Translations under genes and position numbers: made by a program
Shown: positions 17,577-27,194 of the stretch, piece after piece
How positions within the stretch are numbered: position 1 is the stretch's first letter
Layout of the letters: every line of letters starts with the position of its first letter
Notes under the pieces: generated by a model
What the model saw: the letters and a program-made list of their open reading frames with translations, nothing else
The model's database searches: none
Told to the model about the DNA's origin: nothing
NCBI GenBank assembly: GCA_903857265.1
Contig: CAIODZ010000028.1
Coordinates: 1-64,000 of the forward strand
Source: an uncultured Phycisphaerales bacterium
GTDB taxonomy: Bacteria; Planctomycetota; Phycisphaerae; Sedimentisphaerales; Anaerobacaceae
Reading direction: 5' to 3'
Length of the DNA stretch: 64,000 nt

Positions 17577-18707
17577 CTATTGAGGTACATGGCTTCGCAG
17601 TAGAGAATAGATATCAAACATGTCTGACTTTGCACATCCCTCCTGCTCGGTCCAGTGTTCGTAGTCCTGCTTTACGACATGGAAGACATCAACCGCGTAC
17701 CCTAAAACCATCCAGAAGGACTCATTCACGGCCATTATCACCTTTTCTCGACCATGCTGTGTCACAAGTTTGGAGAGTCTGTTTCTATTGTTGCGATTGT
17801 TGTCGCTTGGCGAATGCACCATCCCCGTTCCATAAAGAAATGCATCGAACAATTGCTTCACAGTGCACCCCTGCAAATGGATTAAAGGCGGATCCATATT
17901 GAGACTCTTCTTAAAATTCTTCAGGCAGTAATCTACCCATTGCTTCTTGATCTCGTTACTAGCGTGCTCCATATATATGTCGCATGTCCTCTCCATAAGA
18001 GCGTCGCTGGCATACAACTGCCGAAAAAGGGTCAAGACCGCACACATGCTTTCTACTGCTGGGAAGTCGCATGTAATGTTTGTCTTCCCATCATTATCAG
18101 AATTAGTGGTAATGGAAATCTTTTTTCGAGCCCAACTGCTGCGCCAAATAAGCCCCACAACCTGTATGAAGTTGAAAAGTGTATTTGCCTTATCAACAAC
18201 AATGGTCTTATCAACGGCCCATTTCTCTCTCGCACGTATCGCACACGGCCCAAGTTGGACGACGCTCTCAGCATCGATAAACATTTCGTTCTTGTTACCA
18301 TTAGCAATCTGCATCATCTCTCGCATTGTTATCTCCCGGCCTGTTTCATCCTCAAAGTAGTCCCGATGGAGATTGACTGACTTGAATACTCTATGAGAAT
18401 TAGGGCCACCGCCATTGAGAAACCGCTTAATTTCTTCGATGGGTTTTTCAACAAACATCTGGCGAAATCGAAGCATTCTTTCATCTGGCCTATTACCAAC
18501 GCTCAAGGTTTCGCTTCTTGCTCCTAATCCCTTCGGCTTTTGCTCGTCGGGGCCATCGGAAGTCCCGAATATCTTCATTATCTCGGCTTGTTCACTTTCC
18601 GAAGCCTTTGTCCGGTCAAGCACGTAATGCTTAGGAAGAGGAGACAGCGTTTTCAACCGACGGTCAAATGTACGAATTGTCCAGGTTATCAGAATATCAT
18701 CTACCAT
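17577..18707 (-). CDS. Uncharacterised 376-residue protein
   Basis: Start chosen at the ATG at 18707 because AGGAG lies eight bases upstream; the frame could extend to 18752. The protein is soluble with no signal peptide. The N-terminal third is charged, with a possible disordered stretch (SDGPDEQKPKGLGARSETLS). The middle contains IVVDKANTLFNFIQVVGLIWR. The C-terminal third is helical (CAVLTLFRQLYASDALMER, LFDAFLYGTGMVHS). I do not recognise the family. It lies between an HNH/AP2 mobile gene and a divergent Sel1-repeat gene, with a 6-4-6 inverted repeat in the shared promoter region. The setting looks accessory; a role in defence or regulation is possible but unsupported. Confidence 0.75.
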   Translation of the reverse strand: MVDDILITWTIRTFDRRLKTLSPLPKHYVLDRTKASESEQAEIMKIFGTSDGPDEQKPKGLGARSETLSVGNRPDERMLRFRQMFVEKPIEEIKRFLNGGGPNSHRVFKSVNLHRDYFEDETGREITMREMMQIANGNKNEMFIDAESVVQLGPCAIRAREKWAVDKTIVVDKANTLFNFIQVVGLIWRSSWARKKISITTNSDNDGKTNITCDFPAVESMCAVLTLFRQLYASDALMERTCDIYMEHASNEIKKQWVDYCLKNFKKSLNMDPPLIHLQGCTVKQLFDAFLYGTGMVHSPSDNNRNNRNRLSKLVTQHGREKVIMAVNESFWMVLGYAVDVFHVVKQDYEHWTEQEGCAKSDMFDIYSLLRSHVPQ

Positions 18708-18744
18708 AAAATCTCCTACATGCCTTTTAAATGGTAAGCAATTA

Positions 18745-18760
18745 ATTGACAATAGTCAAT
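18745..18760. promoter_or_regulatory. Inverted repeat in divergent promoter region
   Basis: ATTGAC-AATA-GTCAAT, a perfect 6-4-6 palindrome between the divergent genes starting at 18707 and 18809. It also contains a TTGACA. Possible operator or -35 overlap; no regulator is identified. Confidence 0.45.
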
Positions 18761-18808
18761 CCTGATTGCCTCTTGCAAATTCATAGGCAGGGATTAAACT
18801 AATGGTCT

Positions 18809-19960
18809 ATGGCAACGGAAACGTGCGAAAACTGTAAGCGGATTATCGGAGAATTAGAACAGGCTTTTACTTGGCAGAGCCATATTCTATGCAAAGAATG
18901 TTATGCCAGGTTATCAAATCCCGATGTTCATGCGCCTGCCATACTGCCGCCTCTCCAAAGAAGCATTGTTAAATCAACGATAATTGTCATGGCAACTGTC
19001 ATTGGAGTAAGTATCGTTATTTACATTATATTATCTATACCATCTATACTATCCCAACACTTGCGACAGACCACCATCGTCAAAGCAAACAAAGGGGACA
19101 CAAATGCAAAGTTAGACCTCGGCATACAGACCACTATCGCCAAAGCAAATAAAGGGGACGCAAATGCCCAGTCTCAGCTCGGCGAAGCGTACTACTACGG
19201 TTTCGGCGTCCCAAATGATTACAAAGAGGCGATTAAGTGGTACACAAAGGCCGCCGAGCAAGGAGACGTCTTTGCCCAGTCGAAGCTCGGCGAAACGTAC
19301 TACTACGGTTTCCGCGTCCCAAAGGATTACAAAGAGGCGATTAAGTGGTACACAAAGGCAGCCGAGCAGGGTGACGTAAACGCCCAGATTTCGCTCGGCG
19401 GAATGTACTACGACGGCAGTGAATTGTTTGAAGGCGTCCCAAAGGATTACAAAGAGGCAATTAAATGGTACACAAAGGCCGCAGAGCAGGGAAACGCAAA
19501 TGCCCAGTCTCGGCTCGGCATGATGTATTATGGCAGCAAAGGTGTTACTGAGGATTACAAAGAGGCGATTAAGTGGTTCACAAAGGCAGCCGAGCAGGGT
19601 GACGCAGGGAGTCAGTTTATGCTCGGCTTAATGTGTCGTTATGGTAAAGGTGTTACTGAGGATTACAAGGAGGCGTTTTTTTGGTTCACAGTGGCAGCCG
19701 AGCAGGGGAACGCATCCGCCCAGATTTCGCTCGGCAGGATGTACTACGACGGCAAAGGCGTCCCCCAAGATTACACCAAGGCATACAAATGGGCCTTACT
19801 TGCACAAATGAATGGTAATGAGGACACCCTTAAAGAAGAGCTTGCCTACAAAATGACCCCTGCCCAGATTGCTTTTGCCCAAAAACTCGCAAAAGAATTC
19901 ACTGAAAAACAAGAGAAGGAAAAGACCGAGAAAGACACCAACACTTCTGGCCTGAAATGA
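18809..19960 (+). CDS. Membrane-anchored Sel1-like repeat protein with N-terminal zinc ribbon
   Basis: 383 residues. The N-terminus has CENCKRI and LCKECYARL, a four-cysteine zinc-binding motif of LIM-like spacing. A transmembrane helix follows (STIIVMATVIGVSIVIYIIL). The rest is about seven Sel1-like repeats of 36 residues (AQSQLGEAYYYGFGVPNDYKEAIKWYTKAAEQGD and relatives). The tail is Lys/Glu-rich. Sel1 repeats form helical solenoids that mediate protein contacts. The repeats are very similar in DNA, implying recent expansion. It is divergent from the unknown gene at 17577-18707. The function is not predictable beyond scaffolding. Confidence 0.88.
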   Translation: MATETCENCKRIIGELEQAFTWQSHILCKECYARLSNPDVHAPAILPPLQRSIVKSTIIVMATVIGVSIVIYIILSIPSILSQHLRQTTIVKANKGDTNAKLDLGIQTTIAKANKGDANAQSQLGEAYYYGFGVPNDYKEAIKWYTKAAEQGDVFAQSKLGETYYYGFRVPKDYKEAIKWYTKAAEQGDVNAQISLGGMYYDGSELFEGVPKDYKEAIKWYTKAAEQGNANAQSRLGMMYYGSKGVTEDYKEAIKWFTKAAEQGDAGSQFMLGLMCRYGKGVTEDYKEAFFWFTVAAEQGNASAQISLGRMYYDGKGVPQDYTKAYKWALLAQMNGNEDTLKEELAYKMTPAQIAFAQKLAKEFTEKQEKEKTEKDTNTSGLK

Positions 19961-19984
19961 AAAACAACTTTATTCCTGATTTTT

Positions 19985-20284
19985 AGGTTTCTCGGGCTTA
20001 CTTATTGCAGGCGTTCCTTGTAAGAGTGGCTAATCAATAATCAGTGTCCATCTGTGTAAATCCGTGTCTAAAAAAATCTGCGAAGCCCTGCGTAGCCCCC
20101 CGCGCTTAGTTATGCGAAGCAAAACTGCGGGGGTGAAATCAGTGGCAAAAAAACAGCGTAACCCGCGCAATCAGCGTCTAAAAAATTATGCGTCCTTTTG
20201 CGCTTTTTTGTGGCAATTAAAATCAGTGTTCCTCTGTGTAATCTGTGGTCAAAACCTTCGTGTCTTTGTGCCTTAGTGGCTAAA
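19985..20284. repeat. Repeat-rich intergenic region
   Basis: No gene. It contains several related words: CAGTGTCCATCTGTGTAA, ATCCGTGTCTAAAAAA, CAGCGTCTAAAAAA, CAGTGTTCCTCTGTGTAA, and the CTTCGTGTCTTTGTGCC/TTAGTGGCTAA copy at 20256-20284. A hairpin-prone GCGGGGG/CCCCCGCG pair lies at about 20095-20135. These are degenerate tandem units of one dispersed repeat family, also seen at 16294-16322. Confidence 0.65.
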
Positions 20285-20285
20285 C

Positions 20286-22832
20286 TTATTCGCTCCACTT
20301 GACCATTTCTGGATGCAAATCCTGCACAGTCGGGTCGGCAGGCCTTATGCGGGCGCTTATATTCTGCACGCCGTATCCCTCGATTTTGGCGGAACATTCG
20401 TAATAAGCGATGTTGCCCTGCCTGGATTTAAACGACATCGGAATAATCTTGAAGCTCTGCCTGTTGCCCGGCATATGAAAAAGCTCCACTATAAATAATT
20501 CGGTCGGCGCATGCCCCAAATCCACAACGCACTTCGCTTCGAGAGTGTCCCCTTCGCAGATGGACTCTTTTTTATCCATGTTGGTGGTAAGCTCTTTAAC
20601 CACTATGTAATTCCAGCCCTTGAAAATCTCCTGTTCGCGGCCTATTGCCTCACGGAGACGCTGACGGTTATTCTCGCGGAGCAGTTCGTGCTCTTTTGTC
20701 GCAGGGGTATAAAACTTCCTCGAATAATCAACCAGCACTCTGTTCATATTGAAATTGCCGCAAATCGAGATGATGGATTCTTTCATCATACCCACCCATC
20801 GTTTGGGAATACCCGCTTCATTGCGCTCGTAAAACAGCTCTGCCACCTCTTCTTCGAGCAGGTCATAAATCTGGTTTGCCTCGGCTGTTTCCTGCAGCTC
20901 CGTATGAACGTAGAATCTGCCCGCGGTAATTGGCCAGCCGTTTTTGCCGTTATACCCTTCCGCCCACCAGCCGTCGGGAACACTGAGGTTCAGGACGCCG
21001 TTCATCGCCGCCTTCATCCCGGACGTGCCGCTGGCCTCATTTTCCATTATCGGGGTGTTCAGCCAGACGTCGGCTCCCCATGCAAGATGCCTTGCGACGT
21101 CTATGTCGTAATTTTCAAGGAAAATCACCCTGTCTTCGAGCTTGCGCCCGCGTGCGAAATCCAGGATTTCCTTAATCATATATTTGCCCGCGGCGTCGGC
21201 AGGATGCGCCTTGCCTGCGAATATAAGCTGGACGGGCCTTTTGGGATTCATAAGCACTTTCACTAATCGTTCCTTGTCCTTGAGGAGCAGTGTTGCGCGT
21301 TTGTAAGGAGCAAAACGTCTGGCGAAGACAATCGTCAGATACTCCGGGTTAAAGAGGCGCGTGATGTTGGTAATCTTTGGCTGTGAATAACCCCTTGCAA
21401 CAAGGTCATTGGCAAGTTTTCTGCGAATGAATTCTATCAGGTTGTGCTTGTTTTTATGATGGGCTTCCCAAATCTCCTCATCCGGCGTATCGGCGAGTTT
21501 TTGCCAGATATGACCTTTATCGCGGCAATGTATGAAATTGGGGCCGATATGGTGATTGAAGAGATTCGTAAACGGCTCGCTTATCCACGACCAGTGAACG
21601 CCGTTGGTTACGTAATCTATCGGGATTTCTATCTCCTGCATCCCGGGGAACAGCCCTGCCCACATTTTGCGGGAAACGTCCCCGTGTATCTTCGAGACAC
21701 CGTTAACGTACCTGGAAAATCTTATTGCCAGCGCCGGCAGCCAGAAGGTGTCCTTGTTATTTTCGATAAATGCGTACGCGCTGAATTCTTCGAATGATAG
21801 ACCAATCTGTCTTATTTCCGGCTCGAGATATTTTTTTGCCATCTTGGTATCGAAGTGTTCGTTGCCGGCTATTACGGGCGTGTGCGTTGTAAAAACCGTG
21901 GAGGTTCTAATCAGCGCCCTGGCCTCGGAAAATGAGAGCTTCTCTTCGGCCATCAGCTTTTGCAGCCGGGCGATTATCAGAAAGGCGGAATGTCCCTCGT
22001 TTATATGATAGATATTGGGCTTGATGTTCAATAACGCAAGCGCTTTCACCCCGCCAAGTCCAAGCACCACTTCCTGCTGGATTCGTTTATCTTTGTCCGC
22101 GACATACAGCTCGTTTGTGATATTCCTGAGGTATTGCGGGTTATCCTCGACGTTGGTATCGAGCAGAATCAGCCTCGTCCGCCCGACATCAATCTGCCAG
22201 AGTTTAATTTTACAATTTTCGCCGAGTATCCTTGTTTCGACAAACGCCGGCCTGCCGTCGGCGAGACGTATCTCCTTTATCGGCAGGTAGTGATTTTCAA
22301 GCTCAGGGAACAACTCTTCCTGCCGCCCCTCAATGTTAATGCGCTGAGTGAAATAGCCGAACCTGTAAATAAGTCCCACACCTATAACCTGCATCCCTAA
22401 ATCCGAGGCGGTCTTAAGATGGTCACCGGCCAGAACACCCAGCCCGCCGCTGTATATCGGCATAGATTCGTGAAGGCCGAATTCCATTGAGAAGTAAGCG
22501 ATAACGTTGTTCTTGTTAATGCCGCAGTCATCGTCGCCGCCGTTTTGCGGTGTCCCGCTGTACTTCATATATTCGTCGAATTTCCGCCAGACCCTGTCAA
22601 GTTCGAGCAGAAAAGCCCTGTCGCCGGCAAGCTCATTCATCTTTTCTTCAGGAAGGTCCAGAAGAAATTTGACCGGGTTATGATTGACCGACCTGAACAG
22701 GTGGGTATCAATCCGATAAAAAAGATTTACCGCGTCATAGTCCCAGAGGCACCATAAATTGTGGGCAAGCTCATACAGCTTGCCTAAGCTCTCCGGGTAA
22801 CGCGGATACACAAAAATATTCTTAAAAGCCAT
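20286..22832 (-). CDS. glgP: Alpha-glucan phosphorylase GlgP (GT35)
   Basis: 848 residues of the short TIGR02094-type phosphorylase: an N-terminal DUF3417-like part (YPESLGKLYELAHNLWCLW), then the phosphorylase core. The pyridoxal-phosphate lysine is predicted at about residue 607 in GTSGMKAAMNG; EGHSAFL and the TIVFARRFAPYKRATLL segment are also typical. It releases glucose-1-phosphate from glycogen or maltodextrin. Beyond the core there is an extra C-terminal beta-rich part of roughly 100 residues (LTTNMDKKESICEGDTLEAK onward), seen in some family members. It works in the same pathway as MalQ and the GH57 protein but is on the opposite strand, separated from them by the HNH gene and two accessory genes. 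Confidence 0.95.
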   Translation of the reverse strand: MAFKNIFVYPRYPESLGKLYELAHNLWCLWDYDAVNLFYRIDTHLFRSVNHNPVKFLLDLPEEKMNELAGDRAFLLELDRVWRKFDEYMKYSGTPQNGGDDDCGINKNNVIAYFSMEFGLHESMPIYSGGLGVLAGDHLKTASDLGMQVIGVGLIYRFGYFTQRINIEGRQEELFPELENHYLPIKEIRLADGRPAFVETRILGENCKIKLWQIDVGRTRLILLDTNVEDNPQYLRNITNELYVADKDKRIQQEVVLGLGGVKALALLNIKPNIYHINEGHSAFLIIARLQKLMAEEKLSFSEARALIRTSTVFTTHTPVIAGNEHFDTKMAKKYLEPEIRQIGLSFEEFSAYAFIENNKDTFWLPALAIRFSRYVNGVSKIHGDVSRKMWAGLFPGMQEIEIPIDYVTNGVHWSWISEPFTNLFNHHIGPNFIHCRDKGHIWQKLADTPDEEIWEAHHKNKHNLIEFIRRKLANDLVARGYSQPKITNITRLFNPEYLTIVFARRFAPYKRATLLLKDKERLVKVLMNPKRPVQLIFAGKAHPADAAGKYMIKEILDFARGRKLEDRVIFLENYDIDVARHLAWGADVWLNTPIMENEASGTSGMKAAMNGVLNLSVPDGWWAEGYNGKNGWPITAGRFYVHTELQETAEANQIYDLLEEEVAELFYERNEAGIPKRWVGMMKESIISICGNFNMNRVLVDYSRKFYTPATKEHELLRENNRQRLREAIGREQEIFKGWNYIVVKELTTNMDKKESICEGDTLEAKCVVDLGHAPTELFIVELFHMPGNRQSFKIIPMSFKSRQGNIAYYECSAKIEGYGVQNISARIRPADPTVQDLHPEMVKWSE

Positions 22833-23012
22833 ATATTCGACTCCTTAGTTTCGCTTCGCTGCCAAACACCCGTATATTTATAGCATTATGCGCTGCCGGG
22901 GCAAATATAGTTTTGACGACAAATTCAGCGACACGAACGTAACTCAATAAGCCGCAACCCGGACAAACAACGCCTGGGGCGGATTAGTGACCTTTATGAC
23001 CCGACAAGGGTA

Positions 23013-23321
23013 CTACTCTTTCCTGCGACGATACAGCAGGCCGCCCAGTCCCAGCAATGCAAGAGTCGTCGTATCAGGAAGCTGTTGAATAATATCCGCC
23101 CCCGCAGAGGCGGCAGCCGGCCCCGGCCTGTCCGCATCGGTTATTTCAAGATATACGATACAAACCGGGCCGTTGTCGGGCTGTATGCCAATCGCAATAT
23201 CCGGGGACGTCATAACGGGAACATTATAGGCGGCAGAACTGTTGTTGAACGAAAGCACTGTCTCGTTCGCGGCGAGGACGGTCAATCCGAGAACCATTAT
23301 AAATATCATTAACTTTTTCAT
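23013..23321 (-). CDS. Small exported protein with PEP-CTERM-like sorting tail
   Basis: 102 residues. Signal peptide MKKLMIFIMVLGLTVLAAN; C-terminus LPDTTTLALLGLGGLLYRRRKE, i.e. a short motif (here LPDT instead of PEP), a hydrophobic helix and a basic end, as in PEP-CTERM proteins processed by exosortase. The middle is short and shows no catalytic motif. No exosortase gene is in the window. Likely a surface or exopolysaccharide-associated small protein. Confidence 0.8.
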   Translation of the reverse strand: MKKLMIFIMVLGLTVLAANETVLSFNNSSAAYNVPVMTSPDIAIGIQPDNGPVCIVYLEITDADRPGPAAASAGADIIQQLPDTTTLALLGLGGLLYRRRKE

Positions 23322-23690
23322 TTTTTCTCTCCTTAATACTTTTACTTTTAAACTTTCCTGATGCTTGTATTTTCATCATTGCCGGATAAAAAGCATATAG
23401 GCAATATGCCTAATTTACTCCTCACAAATACCTATGGGGTAAGTATGAATAAAGGTAGTCGCAGGTTTGATTTGACGGACGGATGGTGCAAAAATTCTAT
23501 CAGTGCAGAAAAACACCGGCGCAAAGCCGGCCCCCTCCATAACTTGACTTGAAAACTCATTTCGATGCCGCCTTGCTCTTCGACAGGCAGCGAACAAGTT
23601 CTTTCGAACCGTGATGCCGTTTTTGCCGTAATATCTCACATATATTCGGGTCCTTCGCCCTTTTTGAAAGCAGGTTGGCCCGATAGGTTA
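23322..23690. other. Gene-free divergent intergenic region
   Basis: Between the PEP-CTERM gene and the protease promoter. It holds a CCGGC-GCAAA-GCCGG hairpin near 23516-23533. Short frames on both strands lack ribosome sites. No riboswitch was recognised. Confidence 0.4.
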
Positions 23691-23691
23691 T

Positions 23692-23720
23692 TTGACAAAC
23701 AGCAGCTTTTTTCGTATAAT
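23692..23720 (+). promoter_or_regulatory. Consensus sigma-70 promoter of the C10 protease gene
   Basis: TTGACA at 23692-23697 and TATAAT at 23715-23720 with exactly 17 bases between, a full match to the housekeeping consensus. Transcription would begin near 23727, 49 bases before the ATG at 23776, which supports that start over the upstream TTG at 23728. Confidence 0.8.
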
Positions 23721-23775
23721 ACCTTAGTTGGCTTTTTTACCGCTGCAAAAGGCAATTGGCGCGGGGAAGGGTGTA

Positions 23776-26403
23776 ATGCACTGGGCAATCGGAGAATTAT
23801 GTTGGAATAGCCGGAGCGGGTTTCGTCTGTTGGCGGCCCTGTTACTATCTTCCCTTTTGTGGTGGTCTGGCATAACTTCGGCTGCCCCGATGACCGCCGG
23901 GCACGCCAAAAAATTGGCGCAGGCCTGGGTGGCCGCAAATCCGAAACCTATGGGCGCTCAATTAGGCAGGGAGATTGAAAGCGTTGAAACGTTTACGGAT
24001 GCCAACAGCCAGCCCATTTACCACGTTGTTTATCTGCGACCGACTGGCTTTGTAATCGTCCCGGCGGATGATGAGATTGAGCCGGTCATTTGTTTTGCCT
24101 CCGCGGGCAGTTTCGACCCTTCTCCGGATAATCCCCTCGGCGCTCTTGTAAGCAGGGATTTGCCGGGCAGAGTCAATGCCGCAAGGGCCATACAGAAAAT
24201 GGTGCGTTCGGGCAAGGCCATCCAAAGTTTTACACAGCAGGAGATGGAAATAAGGCATTCGGGCGAGAAGGCCTTCGGCAAATGGGCAAAACTGCTCAAC
24301 ACCGCGGATTCCTGCTCAATACCGATGACGTCTCATATCGGGAGTGTTTCGGATGTCAGGGTTTCGCCACTTTTACAAAGCAAATGGAACCAACAGACCG
24401 TTTGCTCAAGCGCCTGCTACAATTATTACGTCCCGCCTTATGGCGATGGCAGCGCGAGCAACTATCCCTGCGGCTGTGTTGCCACGGCAATGGCCCAGTA
24501 TATGCGGTTCTGGCAATACCCTACGACGGGTGTTGGGACGGAACGTTTTACAATATATGTTGATGGCAGCTCACAATACGCGTATCTGCGGGGGGGCGAC
24601 GGCTCCGGCGGCCCTTATAGCTGGACGGATATGACGCTTGTCCCGGATTGCAGCACGACAGATGCGCAAAGACAGGCCATCGGCGCACTGACATACGACG
24701 CAGGTGTGGCAGTGTCTATGCAATACGCGTCGGACGGCTCAGGTGCGTTTATGGACGATGCCGACACGGCAATGACGGCTACGTTTGGCTACAGCAACTC
24801 GATATATGGCTATAACAGCAACAATAACATCAGCACCGCCGCGTTAAGCGCTATGATTAATCCAAATCTTGACTGGGGTAACCCGGTGATACTTGGTATT
24901 TCCAATTCTTCCAACGGCAGCGGGCACGCTGTTGTGGCCGACGGGTATGGATACAGCAGTTCTACGCTGTATCACCATCTGAATCTTGGATGGGCAGGAA
25001 CCAGTGACGCATGGTATAATTTGCCGAACATCGATGCCTATTATACATTCAACGTTGTGGATAGCACAATATATAATATCTATATGAGCGGCTCAGGCGA
25101 GATTATCAGCGGGCGGGTAACTACAACGGGTTCGGGGCCGCCAATTTCCGGGGCGACAGTAACCGCAACCAAATCGGGTGGCACAACGTATTCGGCTGCT
25201 ACAAACAGCAACGGTATTTATGCCATCGCCAAAATCCCGGCAAACTCAAGCTATACGGTATCCGTCACAAAAACCGGCTATTCTTTCACAAGCAGGTCGG
25301 CCTCTACGGGCAGGTCGCAGGATGGTCATTCAACATCCGGTAACTACTGGGGGATAGATTTTAACGGAACTCAGCTTCCCGCCGCCCCGGTAGCGACGGA
25401 TTCGACTGTGTCTCTCCCGGCAGGAACAAGCCAGGTTATTACTCTTCAGGCCGCCGACGACAACCTGCCTAACCCGCCGGGGAAGCTGACGTATATAATA
25501 ACCTCGTTGCCTAAATCCGGGACGCTCTCAGACCCCTGCGCCGGTGCAATCAATACTGTGCCGTATTCGCTGGTCAATTACGGTAAGGATGTTAATTATA
25601 TCTCGCGTATCTGCTATACCGGCGACGTCAATTTCCATTTCAAGGCAAATGACGGCGGCACTTCCCCGAACGGCGGCGATTCTAATATCGCAACGGTTAG
25701 CATTAACGTTCAGCAGCCCGCTCCGTCGATTATTTACGAAACGCATTTCGATACCGGGTTGCCGGCGGGCTGGACAATTATCGACGGCGGCGGCTCAACC
25801 GATACCTGGCGGTCGGATAATCCGGGAGGTCGAACAAGTTCTTACTGGACCGGCACATTTATGATTGTTGACAGCAACTACGCCGGTTCGGTCGATATGA
25901 ATGAGCAGTTGATAACTCAAAATATCGATTGCACAAATTTGACTGGCGTTACGCTAAGATTCAAACATGACTTTGAGTATTACGCCGTCGAGATTGGCGA
26001 TGTCGATATCCGGGTTAACGGCGGCGCATGGCAAAATATGGCCAGATACGAGGGGGCCAATTATGCCGGCCTGGTCGAGCTTAACCTGTCTGGTTTTGGG
26101 GCCGACGGCACAGCCGGCGCGCAGATTCGCTGGCATTATTACAACGCCAACTATGACTGGTACTGGGGTGTTGATGATGTCCAGATAATCGCAACTCGCG
26201 TTGTAAATGTGCCCATTGGCGACTTCAATTTCGATTGCGAAGTTGACTATTATGACCTTGCTATTTTTGCCGACGCATGGCTAAGCAGCACAGATCAGAC
26301 GAACTGGAACTCCGCTTGTGATATTGCCGGGACGCGACTGGGTATTATCGACTTGCTCGATTTTGCGGTCTTTGCGCAAAACTGGCTGGTCGATGTCAAT
26401 TAA
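23776..26403 (+). CDS. Secreted C10-family cysteine protease with C-terminal dockerin-like module
   Basis: 875 residues from the ATG at 23776 (GGGAAGGG ahead). A signal peptide with hydrophobic core LLAALLLSSLLWWSGITSA is followed by an inhibitory pro-domain (about 40-190) and a streptopain-like peptidase C10 domain. Predicted catalytic residues are Cys234 (PCGCVATAMAQ) and His384 (GHAVVADGYG). After it come a carboxypeptidase-regulatory-like beta domain (ISGRVTTTGSGPPISGATVT), an Ig/cadherin-like segment and a jelly-roll domain of choice-of-anchor type (THFDTGLPAGWTII). The dockerin-type end has two Asp-rich repeats (GDFNFDCEVDYYDLAIFADA and the segment from CDIAGTRLGIIDLLDF). Probably an extracellular protease attached to a larger surface structure or matrix (inference). 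Confidence 0.93.
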   Translation: MHWAIGELCWNSRSGFRLLAALLLSSLLWWSGITSAAPMTAGHAKKLAQAWVAANPKPMGAQLGREIESVETFTDANSQPIYHVVYLRPTGFVIVPADDEIEPVICFASAGSFDPSPDNPLGALVSRDLPGRVNAARAIQKMVRSGKAIQSFTQQEMEIRHSGEKAFGKWAKLLNTADSCSIPMTSHIGSVSDVRVSPLLQSKWNQQTVCSSACYNYYVPPYGDGSASNYPCGCVATAMAQYMRFWQYPTTGVGTERFTIYVDGSSQYAYLRGGDGSGGPYSWTDMTLVPDCSTTDAQRQAIGALTYDAGVAVSMQYASDGSGAFMDDADTAMTATFGYSNSIYGYNSNNNISTAALSAMINPNLDWGNPVILGISNSSNGSGHAVVADGYGYSSSTLYHHLNLGWAGTSDAWYNLPNIDAYYTFNVVDSTIYNIYMSGSGEIISGRVTTTGSGPPISGATVTATKSGGTTYSAATNSNGIYAIAKIPANSSYTVSVTKTGYSFTSRSASTGRSQDGHSTSGNYWGIDFNGTQLPAAPVATDSTVSLPAGTSQVITLQAADDNLPNPPGKLTYIITSLPKSGTLSDPCAGAINTVPYSLVNYGKDVNYISRICYTGDVNFHFKANDGGTSPNGGDSNIATVSINVQQPAPSIIYETHFDTGLPAGWTIIDGGGSTDTWRSDNPGGRTSSYWTGTFMIVDSNYAGSVDMNEQLITQNIDCTNLTGVTLRFKHDFEYYAVEIGDVDIRVNGGAWQNMARYEGANYAGLVELNLSGFGADGTAGAQIRWHYYNANYDWYWGVDDVQIIATRVVNVPIGDFNFDCEVDYYDLAIFADAWLSSTDQTNWNSACDIAGTRLGIIDLLDFAVFAQNWLVDVN

Positions 26404-26501
26404 CACAAAATAATAGTTGCCTGCTTAAAAGAAGTGGTCTTGCCTTTGGGGTCTGCGAGAAATGTCTTGAATCCGGCGTCTGTTGTCTTCGGTCTTGTGT
26501 C

Positions 26502-27194
26502 TTATTCTACCAGAAGGTCCGCGGTAACTATATCGGCCTGGCTGTCGTGCATAAGGTCATCGGCGAAAGTGCCTACAGTTCGCAGATGTGACGTGCCCGC
26601 GAATTTCCGCGTTTCGATAAGCCGGGCGCCTTTGGCTGCTATCTTGCGAAGGGCGTGCTTCGCCTTTTGCTTGTCCTGCGCCCCCACGGCGTCAACCACA
26701 ACTGTTACCCTTTTGCCTCTCTGCAAAAGCCCAAGCGCGGTCGCCTCAACCGCTCCTTCCGCGCAGGCGCCTATCAGCACAAATTCGTTTGCCCGGATTT
26801 CGCTCAGCAGCCGGTCTATCCTTGGCTCATCAAACGGGTCCAAGCACCGCTTGTGAAGAACAATCTGTCGATACTCCCGCAGCAAATCCACCGGCAAATC
26901 GGTGTTATTGTCCGCCGCGAAACTCGCCCTGTTGTTCAAAAGCGTATAGTTGATTTTATGCATCCCTTCCGTTCCGTCCACGCAGAATCCGCCGTTGTTT
27001 TCAGGATGAACTTCGCAAATCGATACTACAGGTATTTTCTTTGCGCGGGCGTACGCCATTACCCTTCTGATGTGGCTTAATACCCTCCTGCGATTCCCCA
27101 CCCTTGCAGTACCGTTATCGAGGAAAAAATCTTTCTGAGTGTTGATATCTATCAGGACCTGCTTACGACGAGTTTTTATCAATTGCCTTATCAT
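26502..27194 (-). CDS. Isochorismatase-like cysteine hydrolase
   Basis: 230 residues. The triad of the family is visible: Asp in LIDINTQKDFF, Lys in VLHKRCLDPF and Cys in LIGACAEGAVEATALG. A GGGGG stretch precedes the ATG. Family members cleave amides or vinyl ethers (nicotinamidase, isochorismatase, ureidoacrylate hydrolase); the substrate cannot be fixed here. The extended C-terminal part (GTSHLRTVGTFADDLMHDSQ) is not usual for nicotinamidases. Neighbours are unrelated, so the context gives no clue. Confidence 0.88.
   Translation of the reverse strand: MIRQLIKTRRKQVLIDINTQKDFFLDNGTARVGNRRRVLSHIRRVMAYARAKKIPVVSICEVHPENNGGFCVDGTEGMHKINYTLLNNRASFAADNNTDLPVDLLREYRQIVLHKRCLDPFDEPRIDRLLSEIRANEFVLIGACAEGAVEATALGLLQRGKRVTVVVDAVGAQDKQKAKHALRKIAAKGARLIETRKFAGTSHLRTVGTFADDLMHDSQADIVTADLLVE

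Noticed and set aside
23490-23550. Cyclic-di-GMP riboswitch upstream of the protease gene
   Set aside because: A GCGCAAAGCC word recalls the motif, but the required partner helices and conserved loop bases are absent.
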